Of a stretch of 64,000 nt of DNA, positions 18,601-26,570 are shown in pieces. The position numbers and the translations under genes are program-made. This stretch comes from Rhodospirillaceae bacterium (GTDB lineage: Bacteria; Pseudomonadota; Alphaproteobacteria; MPNO01; UBA2964). Location of the stretch: positions 89,222 through 153,221 of the forward strand of contig PBIN01000009.1 of the NCBI GenBank assembly GCA_002720855.1. The letters are read 5' to 3'. Numbering within the stretch: the first letter of the stretch is position 1; every line of letters begins with the position of its first letter. The notes below the pieces were generated by a model, which saw nothing but the letters and a program-made list of their open reading frames with translations, made no database searches and was not told the DNA's origin.

Positions 18601-19341
18601 CGTCAAACCCCCAAACTTAGCGGTCGCGTACGTGTCTCAAAGGCAAATGTCGGCAAGGCCCTGTTCCAAACCGGCACTTTTGATATTAAGGGCGGGATTA
18701 CCGACATCGACGTAAATGTCAGTACTGCTGGTATCAGTCAGCTTGCGATGGTTCGTGCCTTAAAGGGCAGCGGAAAACTTTCCTCGCGCGATGGTTTTGT
18801 CACAGGTTTCGATCTAAAAGCAATTAGCGACCGTCTCAAGAATATTCACGGCGTTATCGACCTTTTGACGTTGTTTGGGTCCGCTATGTCGGGAGGCCAG
18901 TCCCGTTTTTCGGCGTTAGATGCGACATTTAAAATTGATAAGGGCAATGTCCGAACCAATGATGTTTTACTGAAGGCGGAGGCCGCAGAGGGGCGCGCCC
19001 AGGGATTTACCAATTTGCCGAATTGGCACATGGATTTTCGTAGTCAGTTCCGATTGACGGAGCATCCCAATGCGCCGGCTTTCAAAATGCGTGCCGTCGG
19101 TGAAGTTGATAATCCGAGACGATTTTTCGATTTCAAAGACCTGCAGTCATATTTGCTTCAGCGCGGAATAGGATCACTCATTCGTAAAGTCTTCCCAGGT
19201 TCCCGTTCGCCACAACCCGGCAGCCAGCCAGGAACTTCGCAACAGCAAAAACCACCATTGCAAAAACAGGAACAACCCAAGAAACCGCGACTGGAAGACA
19301 TCATCCCGGGTGTCTTGGATCAACTTTTAAAAAGCCGATAA
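15601..19341 (+). CDS. Large AsmA family protein
   Basis: A 1246-residue AsmA/TamB-related protein of the bridge-like lipid-transfer superfamily, anchored in the inner membrane by one N-terminal helix (about 10-30) with a large periplasmic beta-rich body. The N-terminal AsmA domain (IDWNRYKGEIQSQVKQVTGR) and the C-terminal AsmA_2 domain, with KALFQTGTFDIKGG-like repeats, are both visible. Unusually, three Lys/Arg/Ser-rich linkers interrupt it at about residues 345-395, 555-585 and 895-940. The start is TTG at 15601 or ATG at 15616. The C-terminal tail is Gln/Pro-rich. Confidence 0.9.
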   Translation: MSNLTMRKILIGIGVFVVLIIGAAIVVPGFIDWNRYKGEIQSQVKQVTGRNLVIADDISLTILPEPRLSVKNVRFANIKGGSSRDMVKLAALDIRVRALPLLQGQIEVASINLINPTILLERLPDKRVNWDFSQSKKENRKTSVHGAPNRVGGSTPDVQLDNLLLQNGTVVWRDGVAGTEERLTNVSLQLGARSLNGPFNLRGEALHRGVKAAIETAIGELRPTTAAPVSVIITLPNAGAKAQISGSLVAVGAPPRFTGKVNLSGKDLFKTLKAFVGDASALGNLKQPYLLRANVKGTEKAVSLSAIDIEAGGTRGAGKFDITLGKKPKLSGKLAVTRVDLDSLLAAKSKANSESAAKGVASGRPKSRNSQSKQKSNNKGKSRKAKRDQSGFTLPDLDGSFDLTVDAITYHKRNIRGVELSALLAKNTLQLTRARILLPGGGETNLTGVLGAFQGRPSYRANLDVKSDNLRSFLTWLGIDATSVPPDRLRKFSMSTALRGDDQSVQVSSVKARLDATQIDGAVTLALRKRLAFGASVSIDKFDIDAYRTSEVAQKRAGKQTTRKSTKSQRVRRKGTAKNSGNTRQELPKPLAVLTGFDANLNMRVGRLTVNKTPVRDLRFEGTLSGGSLKIKNAFVRDVGGMRATIKGELGNLAGFPTFKGTISADASDIGGSLRLLGVTPSPAAKKLGALRLRGKADASADKVKLDLSMNAVGATTSLKGTVSGVQRNPELNLTLSSQHKNFSQFLRKLGGGAVAQNLGPFRMDLRAKGGLKKIAADLRLKAAGGSLSANGTASQILVAPVFALNVAASHPSVRQLVRHFVPDYRPAGGSIGRFTLSAALSGGKQNYGLKNLLVNAGDLKLKGNGKLNTGSARPKLTAEFTAGQINLNPFLPPKARKSAQSSRNRSSRRVAPGSRKNTSRAKQRSTTKPSPYSTKRIDTEPLGLVDVDVAINAKNLLFRQFRVDDPVIKATLTNKLLAIKEVAGKMFDGSFLLNGQFNGRQTPKLSGRVRVSKANVGKALFQTGTFDIKGGITDIDVNVSTAGISQLAMVRALKGSGKLSSRDGFVTGFDLKAISDRLKNIHGVIDLLTLFGSAMSGGQSRFSALDATFKIDKGNVRTNDVLLKAEAAEGRAQGFTNLPNWHMDFRSQFRLTEHPNAPAFKMRAVGEVDNPRRFFDFKDLQSYLLQRGIGSLIRKVFPGSRSPQPGSQPGTSQQQKPPLQKQEQPKKPRLEDIIPGVLDQLLKSR

Positions 19342-19347
19342 GGTGTT

Positions 19348-19563
19348 CTAGCTCATTGGTTCTTGCAAACTTCGCAAGACATAGACGCGAAGCGCGGACG
19401 AAAGGTTGCCCTCCCGCCCACGGTCAATTTCGGTAATAAGACTGTTGAGAGATCGTTTTTGCGCTGTTGCGAGATCTGACAGTGCCTGCCAAAAAGGCTC
19501 TTCGAGAGAAACGCTTGTTTGATGTCCGGAAACAACAACGGATCTTTTAACGGGAGCATTCAA
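19348..19563 (-). CDS. Ribbon-helix-helix domain protein
   Basis: A short protein of about 71 residues from a TTG start at 19563, preceded by AGGAG at 8-nt spacing; a longer in-frame reading to 19623 has no such site. Residues about 12-60 match the RHH_4 type: HQTSVSLEEPFWQAL followed by LNSLITEID and a C-terminal SSALRVYVLRSL helix. Such small DNA-binding proteins are common in alphaproteobacteria and may be regulators. No toxin gene is beside it, so toxin-antitoxin pairing is not supported. It converges with the AsmA gene, 6 nt apart. Confidence 0.8.
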   Translation of the reverse strand: MNAPVKRSVVVSGHQTSVSLEEPFWQALSDLATAQKRSLNSLITEIDRGREGNLSSALRVYVLRSLQEPMS

Positions 19564-19688
19564 GAAACCAACTCCTGAAATATATTGTAACGTATCGTAG
19601 CAGAATTTGTGATGTTGGTTCATCGCTGAGAATTGTCCTGTGACTGGGCAATTTGATCGCTGGTTTTAAAAGAAAGAGATAGGCCTGA

Positions 19689-20162
19689 ATGTCTGGAAGA
19701 GTTGAAGCACGACTAAAGGAATTGGGAATTGAGTTGCCGGAGGCGCTGGAGCCGAAGGTCGCAAAAATCAAGGGTTCGAACATTGCAGGCCCCTTTTTGT
19801 ATATTTCAGGGCAGGTTCCACAATGGAATGGTGATATGCCCTACATTGGCAAAGTCGGTCGCGAATTTAGTATAGAGCAAGGTTATGAGGCAGCTCGTCT
19901 ATCGGCATTGAACGTAATCGCTCACGCCAAAAAAGCGCTGGACGGTGATCTTGATCGGGTCGTGAAGCTTGCCAAGCTCAAGGGATACGTCAACGTAACT
20001 TCTGATCTCGCCGAGGTGGCGGCTGTGGTCAATGGTGCCTCTGAGCTAATGGTGGATGTGTTTGGGCAGGAGGTCGGCGCGCACGCAAGAACCGTCGCTG
20101 GCGTTTCCTCGATGCCCTTCAACGTAGCTATCGAGGTGGAAGCAGACTTTCTTATTGAATAG
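19689..20162 (+). CDS. RidA family protein (second copy)
   Basis: A 157-residue RidA-like protein of the longer subgroup, with the core segments FLYISGQVPQWNG, AARLSALNVIAHAKKAL and the C-terminal AHARTVAGVSSMP followed by VAIEVEADFLIE, retaining the conserved Arg. It probably deaminates reactive enamine intermediates from PLP enzymes, the established RidA role, but the family is broad. It is not in an obvious operon: upstream is the divergent RHH gene, and its last 11 nt overlap the end of the convergent mug gene. Confidence 0.87.
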   Translation: MSGRVEARLKELGIELPEALEPKVAKIKGSNIAGPFLYISGQVPQWNGDMPYIGKVGREFSIEQGYEAARLSALNVIAHAKKALDGDLDRVVKLAKLKGYVNVTSDLAEVAAVVNGASELMVDVFGQEVGAHARTVAGVSSMPFNVAIEVEADFLIE

Positions 20163-20709
20163 CGCGTTCGCGGGCGAAAGCTGCAAGCGACTGCCACGGT
20201 GCAATATCCCAATATCTGATCGCCAAACCCGATGGCGAAGGCAACACGAAAATACGGGTTTTACCAATGGTCTCGGACTGCAGACCGTAGGGCATATTTT
20301 TTTTGCTAAAATGTGTTTTGAAAAATACTTGCGCCGACCGTTTTCCAACGAATGCAAGCGCCTTTGGTTTAAATTTGGAGATTTCATCCAAAACACGATG
20401 CGGGTCGTCTGCGTCCTTCGGTAATGACGCATCGCTTCCATAAACGTGTTTCGCCATATCGGTAAAGCCAATTCCAAGTGCGGGGAGTAAGGAATACTCC
20501 TCCGGCGCGAAAAGGCGGGGCGTAAGGCCGGTCTCGAAAAGAGCAGGCCAAAACTTGTTGCCTGGACCAGCGTAGTACGCCTGCTTTTTCGCAGAGACGG
20601 TTCCGGCGGCGCTACCACAAAAGACGACCAGGAGGCCTTTTTCCAATAAATCAGGCAGTATTGGCGGTGGCGAATCGGTCGTTTCATTCATGCGCCGAAT
20701 ATACGGCAA
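20152..20709 (-). CDS. mug: G/U mismatch-specific uracil-DNA glycosylase (Mug/TDG family)
   Basis: Mug removes uracil or ethenocytosine opposite guanine. The 185-residue protein has the family motifs in order: CGSAAG (the equivalent of the GINPG water-activating loop), GPGNKFWPAL, and the C-terminal LPSPSGLA loop that enters the DNA minor groove. The usual catalytic Asn is not visible in the first loop (GSAAG), a variation seen in TDG-related groups, so the substrate range may differ. The start is at 20709 or at the internal ATG at 20691. Its 3' end overlaps the RidA gene by 11 nt. Confidence 0.88.
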   Translation of the reverse strand: MPYIRRMNETTDSPPPILPDLLEKGLLVVFCGSAAGTVSAKKQAYYAGPGNKFWPALFETGLTPRLFAPEEYSLLPALGIGFTDMAKHVYGSDASLPKDADDPHRVLDEISKFKPKALAFVGKRSAQVFFKTHFSKKNMPYGLQSETIGKTRIFVLPSPSGLAIRYWDIAPWQSLAAFARERAIQ

Positions 20710-20721
20710 TCAGGCCTCAAG

Positions 20722-20745
20722 AAAAAAGCGCGCCATGTGGCGCGC
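20722..20745 (-). terminator. Rho-independent terminator of hemA
   Basis: An 8-bp perfect stem (GCGCGCCA / TGGCGCGC) at 20728-20745 is followed on the minus strand by a T run at 20722-20727. It lies 25 nt beyond the hemA stop, where a terminator for the minus-strand run would be expected, and just upstream of mug. Confidence 0.85.
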
Positions 20746-20769
20746 CATTCTGCGAAAAATATTAAATTA

Positions 20770-21984
20770 CTAAGCGGCCCATTTGAGTTCCAATCGTCCC
20801 CAAATCTCCCTAAGTGCATGAACCAGCCTATCCATATCGTCATCGCTGTGGATGGGGGAAGGTGTCAGACGTAGCCGTTCTGTTCCCTTTGGTACAGTCG
20901 GGTAGTTTATCGGCTGAACATATATTCCGTATCGCTCAACAAGATCATCGGTAACCTGTTTGCACAGGATAGGGTCTCCAATCATGATCGGCACAATATG
21001 AGAAACTGAGGGCATTACCGGAAGACCAGCATCCGCTAGCATTCGCTTTAAAGTCGCTGCGCGCTCCTGATGAAGATCGCGTTTCTCTTGGCCATGATCT
21101 CGCACGTGTCGCACGCTTGCTGCAGCGGCTGCTGCTACAGCGGGTGGCAATGATGTCGTGAAAATAAACCCGCTGGCATTGGACCTGACAAAATCGACGA
21201 GCTTTTGAGAGGCAGCGATATATCCACCAATAACACCGAAGGCTTTTGCCAGAGTCCCCTGGATGACGTCTATTCTTCCCATCTGTCCATCGCGCTCAGC
21301 GACGCCGCCCCCACGCGGCCCATACATTCCAACGGCGTGAACTTCATCGATGTACGTCATTGCACCGTATTTATCGGCAAGATCGCAAATTTCGGAAATA
21401 GGCGAGATATCGCCATCCATCGAATAAACGGATTCAAAGACGATGATCTTTGGCCGTCCGGGTTCAATTTCTAACAGCAGGCGTTCCAGGTCCTCAACGT
21501 CGTTATGTTTAAAGATACGTTTTTCAGCGCCACTATGTCGTACACCCGCGATCATCGAGGCATGGTTAAATTCATCAGAAAGCAGGACGCAGCCAGGCAT
21601 GTTTCCGGCAAGAGTGGCAAGTGCGGCATCATTGGCGACGTAGCCGGACGTAAACAGTAATGCGGCCTCTTTCCGGTGCAATTCGGCGATTTCGCGTTCG
21701 AGTACGACGTGTTGGTGCGTGGTTCCGGAAATATTGCGCGTTCCGCCTGACCCCGCTCCAACTTGGTCGACGGTATCTTTCATAGCAGCCAAAACATCAG
21801 GATGTTGGCCCATCCCTAGGTAGTCGTTACTGCACCAAACTGTAATTTCGTTGGTTTCGTCGCCAGTATGTCGGGTTGCATGGGGAAAGTCGCCTACGTG
21901 ACGCTCCAGTTCTGCGAAAATGCGATACCGTCCTTCTGCCTTGAGCTTATCGATGGCGTTGCCGAAGAAACCTTCGTAATCCAT
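20770..21984 (-). CDS. hemA: 5-aminolevulinate synthase
   Basis: HemA condenses glycine and succinyl-CoA into 5-aminolevulinate, the first step of the C4 tetrapyrrole pathway, using PLP. From the ATG at 21984 the protein is about 404 residues, the usual alphaproteobacterial length; a longer reading to 22032 is not supported. Visible motifs are [31 protein letters not shown] and the PLP-lysine segment [12 protein letters not shown]. The C4 pathway is confined largely to alphaproteobacteria among bacteria, so this gene supports the taxonomic assignment. A terminator follows at 20722. Confidence 0.96.
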   Translation of the reverse strand: MDYEGFFGNAIDKLKAEGRYRIFAELERHVGDFPHATRHTGDETNEITVWCSNDYLGMGQHPDVLAAMKDTVDQVGAGSGGTRNISGTTHQHVVLEREIAELHRKEAALLFTSGYVANDAALATLAGNMPGCVLLSDEFNHASMIAGVRHSGAEKRIFKHNDVEDLERLLLEIEPGRPKIIVFESVYSMDGDISPISEICDLADKYGAMTYIDEVHAVGMYGPRGGGVAERDGQMGRIDVIQGTLAKAFGVIGGYIAASQKLVDFVRSNASGFIFTTSLPPAVAAAAAASVRHVRDHGQEKRDLHQERAATLKRMLADAGLPVMPSVSHIVPIMIGDPILCKQVTDDLVERYGIYVQPINYPTVPKGTERLRLTPSPIHSDDDMDRLVHALREIWGRLELKWAA

Positions 21985-22125
21985 ACCATTTTTCCCAATA
22001 CAGTCGCCCGACTGACCATATAGATAATACAAGGCCTCTACTCCCCCGAAAAGTTAAGATTCTGATCTCTCACATTGTTGTTATGGGAATGGTTAATGTT
22101 TCCTTTAAGCTAGGAAAAATAGGGG

Positions 22126-23502
22126 TTACGAGGCCTTTTTTAACCAATTTTCCGTGTCTTCCAGTGCTGCGGCAAATCGCCTCAACATCTCCTCAATTTC
22201 AGTTTGGTTAATGACCAAGGGAGGCGAAAAGGCGATCCGATCTCCCAGCGCGCGAACAATCAGACCGTGGTCGAGCGTCCGATCCAGCAAGTACGGACCT
22301 ACTTTTAAGGCGGATGGAAAAGCCTCGCCGGTCTTTTTGTCCGAAACAAGTTCAATGACCCCCAGCAACCCCACACCGCCAGCTTCGCCGACCAACGGGT
22401 GATCGCGAAAGGCCCGAAGTCCGTTCTGCAGATGCGGGGACTTCCCACGAACGCACTGCACGAGGTTCATTTCCTCGTATATATCCAACGTTTCAAGCGC
22501 GACCGCAGCCGCTACAGGATGACCGGAATAGGTAAATCCGTGCCCTAGTGAGCCAATCTCGCTACTTTGTTCAGCAATCGGTTCGTATACGGCCTCATTC
22601 ATGATGACAGCGGATATCGGTATATATCCGGACGACAGCGCCTTCGCGCAGGTAATAATATCCGGTTTGATATCGAAGGTTTCGCTTCCCCACATATTAC
22701 CGGTTCGCCCGAAACCGCAAATAACTTCATCAGCGATCATCAAGACGTCGTGTTTTTTGAGAACGCGCTGAATTCTTTCGAAATACCCGGCTGGCGGAAT
22801 TAGGACTCCGCCGGCCCCCATCACAGGTTCCGCGATAAACGCGGCGACCGTTTCAGGGCCTTCCTGTTCAATTAAGGTGTCAAGGTCCTGAGCACATCGC
22901 TCGGCATACTGATCTTCAGTTTCACCAGGTTTGGCGTCTCTGACGAAATGAGGGCATGTTGTATGCAAAAAACGGTCAATGGGTAAGTCGAAAGCCTGAT
23001 GATTGACCGGAGTTCCTGTGGCGCTCCCAGCGGCGATTGTGACACCGTGATATCCCTTTTCACGGCTGATAATTTTCTTTTTCTCGGGTTTTCCCATCGC
23101 GTTGTTGCGATACCAAACGAACTTGAAGGCCGTGTCATTTGCTTCTGATCCAGAGTTTGCAAAAAACACCTTGGACATCGGCACTGGCGATAATGCGAGC
23201 AATCGTTCCGCTAACTTGATCTGCGGTGTATGACTCTTTTGATTGAAGCCATGATAAAAGGAAAGCTCACGAATTTGGCGCGCCGCAGCATCTGCCAGTC
23301 GTTCATTGCCGAATCCCAGCGCGGTGCACCACAGTCCCGACATTCCCTCAATATATTCCCGTCCTGAATCATCAGTAACGATCACTCCTCGACCGCTTGT
23401 TATAACGAGCGAGCCGTCTTTCTCGTTGGCCAGCGCATTGGTGTAGGGATGTAACAAAGCCGCTGAATCACGAGCAGTGAGCGAGTTTGGATTGGTAACC
23501 AT
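22126..23502 (-). CDS. Class III pyridoxal-phosphate aminotransferase
   Basis: A 458-residue omega-aminotransferase-type enzyme. Typical segments are EYIEGMSGLWC near the N-terminus, FFANSGSEANDTAFK, the PLP-binding DEVICGFGRTG and the lysine region CAKALSSGYIPIS, with FTYSGHPVAAA after it. Members transfer amino groups from omega-amino acids, amines or beta-alanine, commonly to pyruvate; the donor here is not certain. It follows moaA by 12 nt and precedes hemA by about 140 nt on the same strand. Confidence 0.9.
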   Translation of the reverse strand: MVTNPNSLTARDSAALLHPYTNALANEKDGSLVITSGRGVIVTDDSGREYIEGMSGLWCTALGFGNERLADAAARQIRELSFYHGFNQKSHTPQIKLAERLLALSPVPMSKVFFANSGSEANDTAFKFVWYRNNAMGKPEKKKIISREKGYHGVTIAAGSATGTPVNHQAFDLPIDRFLHTTCPHFVRDAKPGETEDQYAERCAQDLDTLIEQEGPETVAAFIAEPVMGAGGVLIPPAGYFERIQRVLKKHDVLMIADEVICGFGRTGNMWGSETFDIKPDIITCAKALSSGYIPISAVIMNEAVYEPIAEQSSEIGSLGHGFTYSGHPVAAAVALETLDIYEEMNLVQCVRGKSPHLQNGLRAFRDHPLVGEAGGVGLLGVIELVSDKKTGEAFPSALKVGPYLLDRTLDHGLIVRALGDRIAFSPPLVINQTEIEEMLRRFAAALEDTENWLKKAS

Positions 23503-23514
23503 CTTTACCGACAG

Positions 23515-24519
23515 TTAGCCGCCGGTAACGCTCATATGACGGGGAACCGAGGGATCTCTCCGTCGGCGGTCAATGATGAAGTCGTGGCCTTTCGGTTTAC
23601 GGCCGATTGCGTCGTCGATGGTGTTCATCAGGGCGGTGCCATTATCCTTGGCCCTCACGGCAGTTCTAAGATCAGCCGTGTCCTCCTGACCTAAACACAT
23701 ATACAGAATTCCGGTACAGGTAAGACGAACTCTATTACAGCTTTCGCAGAAATTATGGGTCATCGGCGTTATGAAGCCGACCCGTCCGCCGGTTTCCTTG
23801 ACCTCGACATATCTCGCCGGGCCGCCCGTGGAATAATCGATATCCCTGAGGGACCAGCTCTCATTCAATTTTGCACGGACCATGGAAAGAGGCATGTACT
23901 GACCGAGACGGGCCTCTTCGCCAATTTCTCCCATCGGCATGACCTCAATGAATGTGAGATCGAACCCTTCATCCCCGCACCATTGTACTAAATTGTTGAA
24001 TTCATCGTCGTTGAAACCACGCAGCGCAACGGTGTTGATTTTAATCGCAATTCCGGCACGTTTTGCGGCGTTTAGGCCCGCTTTTACTTTTTCAAGACGG
24101 CCCCAACGTGTGATTTCTGTAAATTTGTCTTCTTCGAGCGTATCAAGAGATACGTTGATCCGGCGGATACCGATATCCGCCAGCTCATCAGAAAACCGCT
24201 CAAGTTGACTGCCATTGGTTGTCAGGGTGAGTTCGTCTAGAGCACCGGTGACAAGATGTCTCGACAACTGGCGGAATAGCCACATTACATCCCGGCGGAC
24301 AAGCGGTTCGCCGCCCGTCATCCTGAGTTTGGTAACGCCACGTTCCACGAACGTCGAACAAATAACCTCTAGTTCCTCAAGGGACAGGACATCTTTTTTG
24401 GGAAGGAACGTCATATCTTCCGCCATGCAGTAAAGACAGCGGAAATCGCATCGGTCCGTGACCGATACGCGCAAGTAGGTCACCGCTCTTCCATGCGGAT
24501 CTATTAGGGGTCCATCCAT
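23515..24519 (-). CDS. moaA: GTP 3',8-cyclase MoaA
   Basis: MoaA is the radical-SAM enzyme that starts molybdenum cofactor synthesis from GTP. From the ATG at 24519 the protein has the CxxxCxxC cluster motif (CDFRCLYC), the GGEPLVRRD segment, a C-terminal second cluster region ([12 protein letters not shown], then ILYMCLG) and the conserved C-terminal GG (VTGG). An in-frame reading from 24552 would lengthen it by 11 residues. MoaC and MoaE are not adjacent. A ModE-box-like palindrome lies just upstream at 24556-24583. Confidence 0.95.
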   Translation of the reverse strand: MDGPLIDPHGRAVTYLRVSVTDRCDFRCLYCMAEDMTFLPKKDVLSLEELEVICSTFVERGVTKLRMTGGEPLVRRDVMWLFRQLSRHLVTGALDELTLTTNGSQLERFSDELADIGIRRINVSLDTLEEDKFTEITRWGRLEKVKAGLNAAKRAGIAIKINTVALRGFNDDEFNNLVQWCGDEGFDLTFIEVMPMGEIGEEARLGQYMPLSMVRAKLNESWSLRDIDYSTGGPARYVEVKETGGRVGFITPMTHNFCESCNRVRLTCTGILYMCLGQEDTADLRTAVRAKDNGTALMNTIDDAIGRKPKGHDFIIDRRRRDPSVPRHMSVTGG

Positions 24520-24555
24520 AAAATTTTCCTTCACCCTATCGGTAAAGAACACGAT

Positions 24556-24583
24556 AGCGCTATATACCGCTGAATATAGCGCT
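24556..24583. promoter_or_regulatory. ModE-box-like palindrome upstream of moaA
   Basis: AGCGCTATAT (24556-24565) and its exact inverse ATATAGCGCT (24574-24583) are separated by 8 nt. The known ModE operator is CGnTATATA-N6-TATAnCG-like, and this site has CG-C-TATAT-A, six bases, then A-ATATA-G-CG, a close fit. A ModE gene is encoded at 28703. The site lies 37 nt before the chosen moaA start, where it could overlap the promoter. The operator role is inferred. Confidence 0.7.
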
Positions 24584-24627
24584 CCTAAGCCAAAAGAAAA
24601 AGGGGTCTAAATACTGGCGCGCGATTC

Positions 24628-26043
24628 TTATGAGATGACGCCGATTTCGTCTTCGTCGATATCCCGGTTATTTGCTCTCGGTAGACTTACCGTAAAGCGT
24701 GACCCGCGATTAGGTGCGCTATCTACAGAAATCTCTCCGCCCATGAGCTGTGCAAGCTGTCGAGAGATTGTAAGTCCCAAGCCAGTTCCATCTGTTGGTG
24801 CACTTAATATGTCCGAGTCAACTTGGTGAAAAATTTCAAATATCTGGTGATGTTGATCGTCAGGGATACCGATCCCCGTGTCCCAAACCGTAAATGCCAC
24901 GCAATCCGGGTTTTGCGCTTGAACATCGACACCAACCGATCCACCAGGATTTGTAAATTTGATCGCATTGTTCAGCAGATTAACCAGAATTTGCCGTGTT
25001 CTGCCGGGGTCAGCCAGGACTGCCCACTCGCTCGAGACTTCAACGGCGCTAAGATCAATTTCATGCTGCTCGCCGCGCACGGCAATTATTGATTTTGCCT
25101 GCGCAACGATCTCTGACAACCGGAACGCCCGTGGCGCAATACTGATTTTCGATGAGTCTATATTCACCGCATCAAGGATGTCGTTGATGATATTAAGCAG
25201 GTGGTAGGCCGCACCGTGAATGTCGCGAAAATAACTCAGATAACGCGCATTCAAAGAACCAAATGCCTGCTGAATAGACATTTCCGAAAATCCAATAATA
25301 GCGTTCAAGGGTGTCCGGAGTTCATGGCTCATCTTGCCCAGGAACTCCGTTTTTGCGCGGGCTGCAGAACGTGCTTCCTGAAGCGCGCGATCAAGCTCCA
25401 AATTTCTTTCGCGCAATTCTTTGAGACTCGCTTCCAGGACCTCTTGCGTTTTTCGGGCACGCAATTCTATTTCATATTGACGCGTAACATCCGTACCCGT
25501 TCCGCGATAACCTCTGAAACTTCCCGAACGCTCGTCAAACACCGGGACCCCTGTCATGGAGATCCTGTGCATTCTTTTCCGCTTGTCGGCCATCAAAAAG
25601 ATTCGTCCACGGAACGGCATAAGAGCTGCGGCAAGGTCCGGTCTTGCCGCCCCGTTTTCGGGGCTTTCTTCAAACTCACCTATCGAAAAGAGATGACGGC
25701 CAATAAGTTGCTCTGGCGGTGTCTCCAGAACCTCAGCAATGCGGTTCGAAACATAGGTCAGGTTAAGATGATGATTGGTCTCCCAAACCCAGTCGGAGGC
25801 GGATCGAATAACGTCCTGGAATCGCGCTTCGGTTCGCGCGGATTGCATTACGGCCTCTGCCTCTAGGGTCACGTCGGTGTATATGCCGCCATATCCAACC
25901 GCGTCTCCGCTTTCGACAATGCGAAAATGTGTGGATCGAAAATGTCGCGTTGCACCATCGATGACGGCACTCTGACGAAGTTTGACGAGATCCTCACCTG
26001 CATTGAGGCGGTCGAAAATCTCACGCAGTTCAAAAGGAACCAA
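24628..26043 (-). CDS. PAS-domain sensor histidine kinase (main part, downstream of an amber codon)
   Basis: The 471-residue reading frame holds the end of one PAS domain (to about residue 60), a complete PAS/PAC domain (about 70-190), a short coiled coil, a HisKA domain with KMSHELRTPLNAII (phospho-acceptor His240) and a HATPase domain with NLLNNAIKF, DTGIGIPDD and GTGLGLTIS boxes. No membrane helix is seen, so it is likely cytoplasmic. The first PAS domain continues upstream in the same frame beyond a TAG at 26068-26070. A TTG at 26043 is the only start near the break. No response regulator is adjacent. Confidence 0.85.
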   Translation of the reverse strand: MVPFELREIFDRLNAGEDLVKLRQSAVIDGATRHFRSTHFRIVESGDAVGYGGIYTDVTLEAEAVMQSARTEARFQDVIRSASDWVWETNHHLNLTYVSNRIAEVLETPPEQLIGRHLFSIGEFEESPENGAARPDLAAALMPFRGRIFLMADKRKRMHRISMTGVPVFDERSGSFRGYRGTGTDVTRQYEIELRARKTQEVLEASLKELRERNLELDRALQEARSAARAKTEFLGKMSHELRTPLNAIIGFSEMSIQQAFGSLNARYLSYFRDIHGAAYHLLNIINDILDAVNIDSSKISIAPRAFRLSEIVAQAKSIIAVRGEQHEIDLSAVEVSSEWAVLADPGRTRQILVNLLNNAIKFTNPGGSVGVDVQAQNPDCVAFTVWDTGIGIPDDQHHQIFEIFHQVDSDILSAPTDGTGLGLTISRQLAQLMGGEISVDSAPNRGSRFTVSLPRANNRDIDEDEIGVIS

Positions 26044-26067
26044 GGGACGCGATTGTTCTCTTCTTTC

Positions 26068-26349
26068 CTAGCTGCGAAATTCAGGAAAAGTTACTTGCGC
26101 TATTTCGTTGAACTCATCATTACGAAAAACAAAATACCCCTCACGACTGGCATGATAAATAGCTGGGAGTCGTTTTATCAGGGCAGCAGGAATAAAATTC
26201 CCGTCGAGGCGAGATGGGCTGTGGTTTTCGGAATCGACCGCAGAAATTTCCTCGGTGTTTTTTGAGGACTGCAAATCCTCTTCAGAACCCCGGCTATCAG
26301 CAATGCTGTATAGCGTATGTTTGTCTTCTGGCGAGACTGTTGCCTCCAT
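26068..26349 (-). pseudogene. N-terminal fragment of the PAS histidine kinase, ended by an in-frame amber codon
   Basis: A 93-residue reading frame with an acidic, low-complexity N-terminus (about 1-50) and then the start of a PAS domain (AIYHASREGYFVFRNDEFNEIA). It stops at TAG (26068-26070), and the very same frame continues as ERREQSRPLVPFELREIF into the kinase. The PAS fold is cut in half by the stop, so the two pieces are best read as one gene of about 573 residues broken by a nonsense change. A sequencing error, suppression, or restart at 26043 are alternatives. Confidence 0.75.
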
Positions 26350-26570
26350 TTTTTATCTTATATTTCGCCAGGGCGCCCCTTCGATTGCCCGTCCACGCGT
26401 ACTACCTCTGGAAATGAGTGCGGCCAACTTTCTATGCCGCAACCCTCACCATTCGACCAACCCCAGTTACGAATTACATGATCGAATTGACTGTAGCTAA
26501 ATACCTTACACCGCAGTTCATTGCTAGCATTTCTGTTGCTCACTGCCTAACGACAGTACATATATAATTC

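Noticed and set aside
19348..20162. Toxin-antitoxin pair of the RHH protein and its neighbour
   Set aside because: The neighbour is a RidA protein on the other strand, and no toxin-like gene is present.
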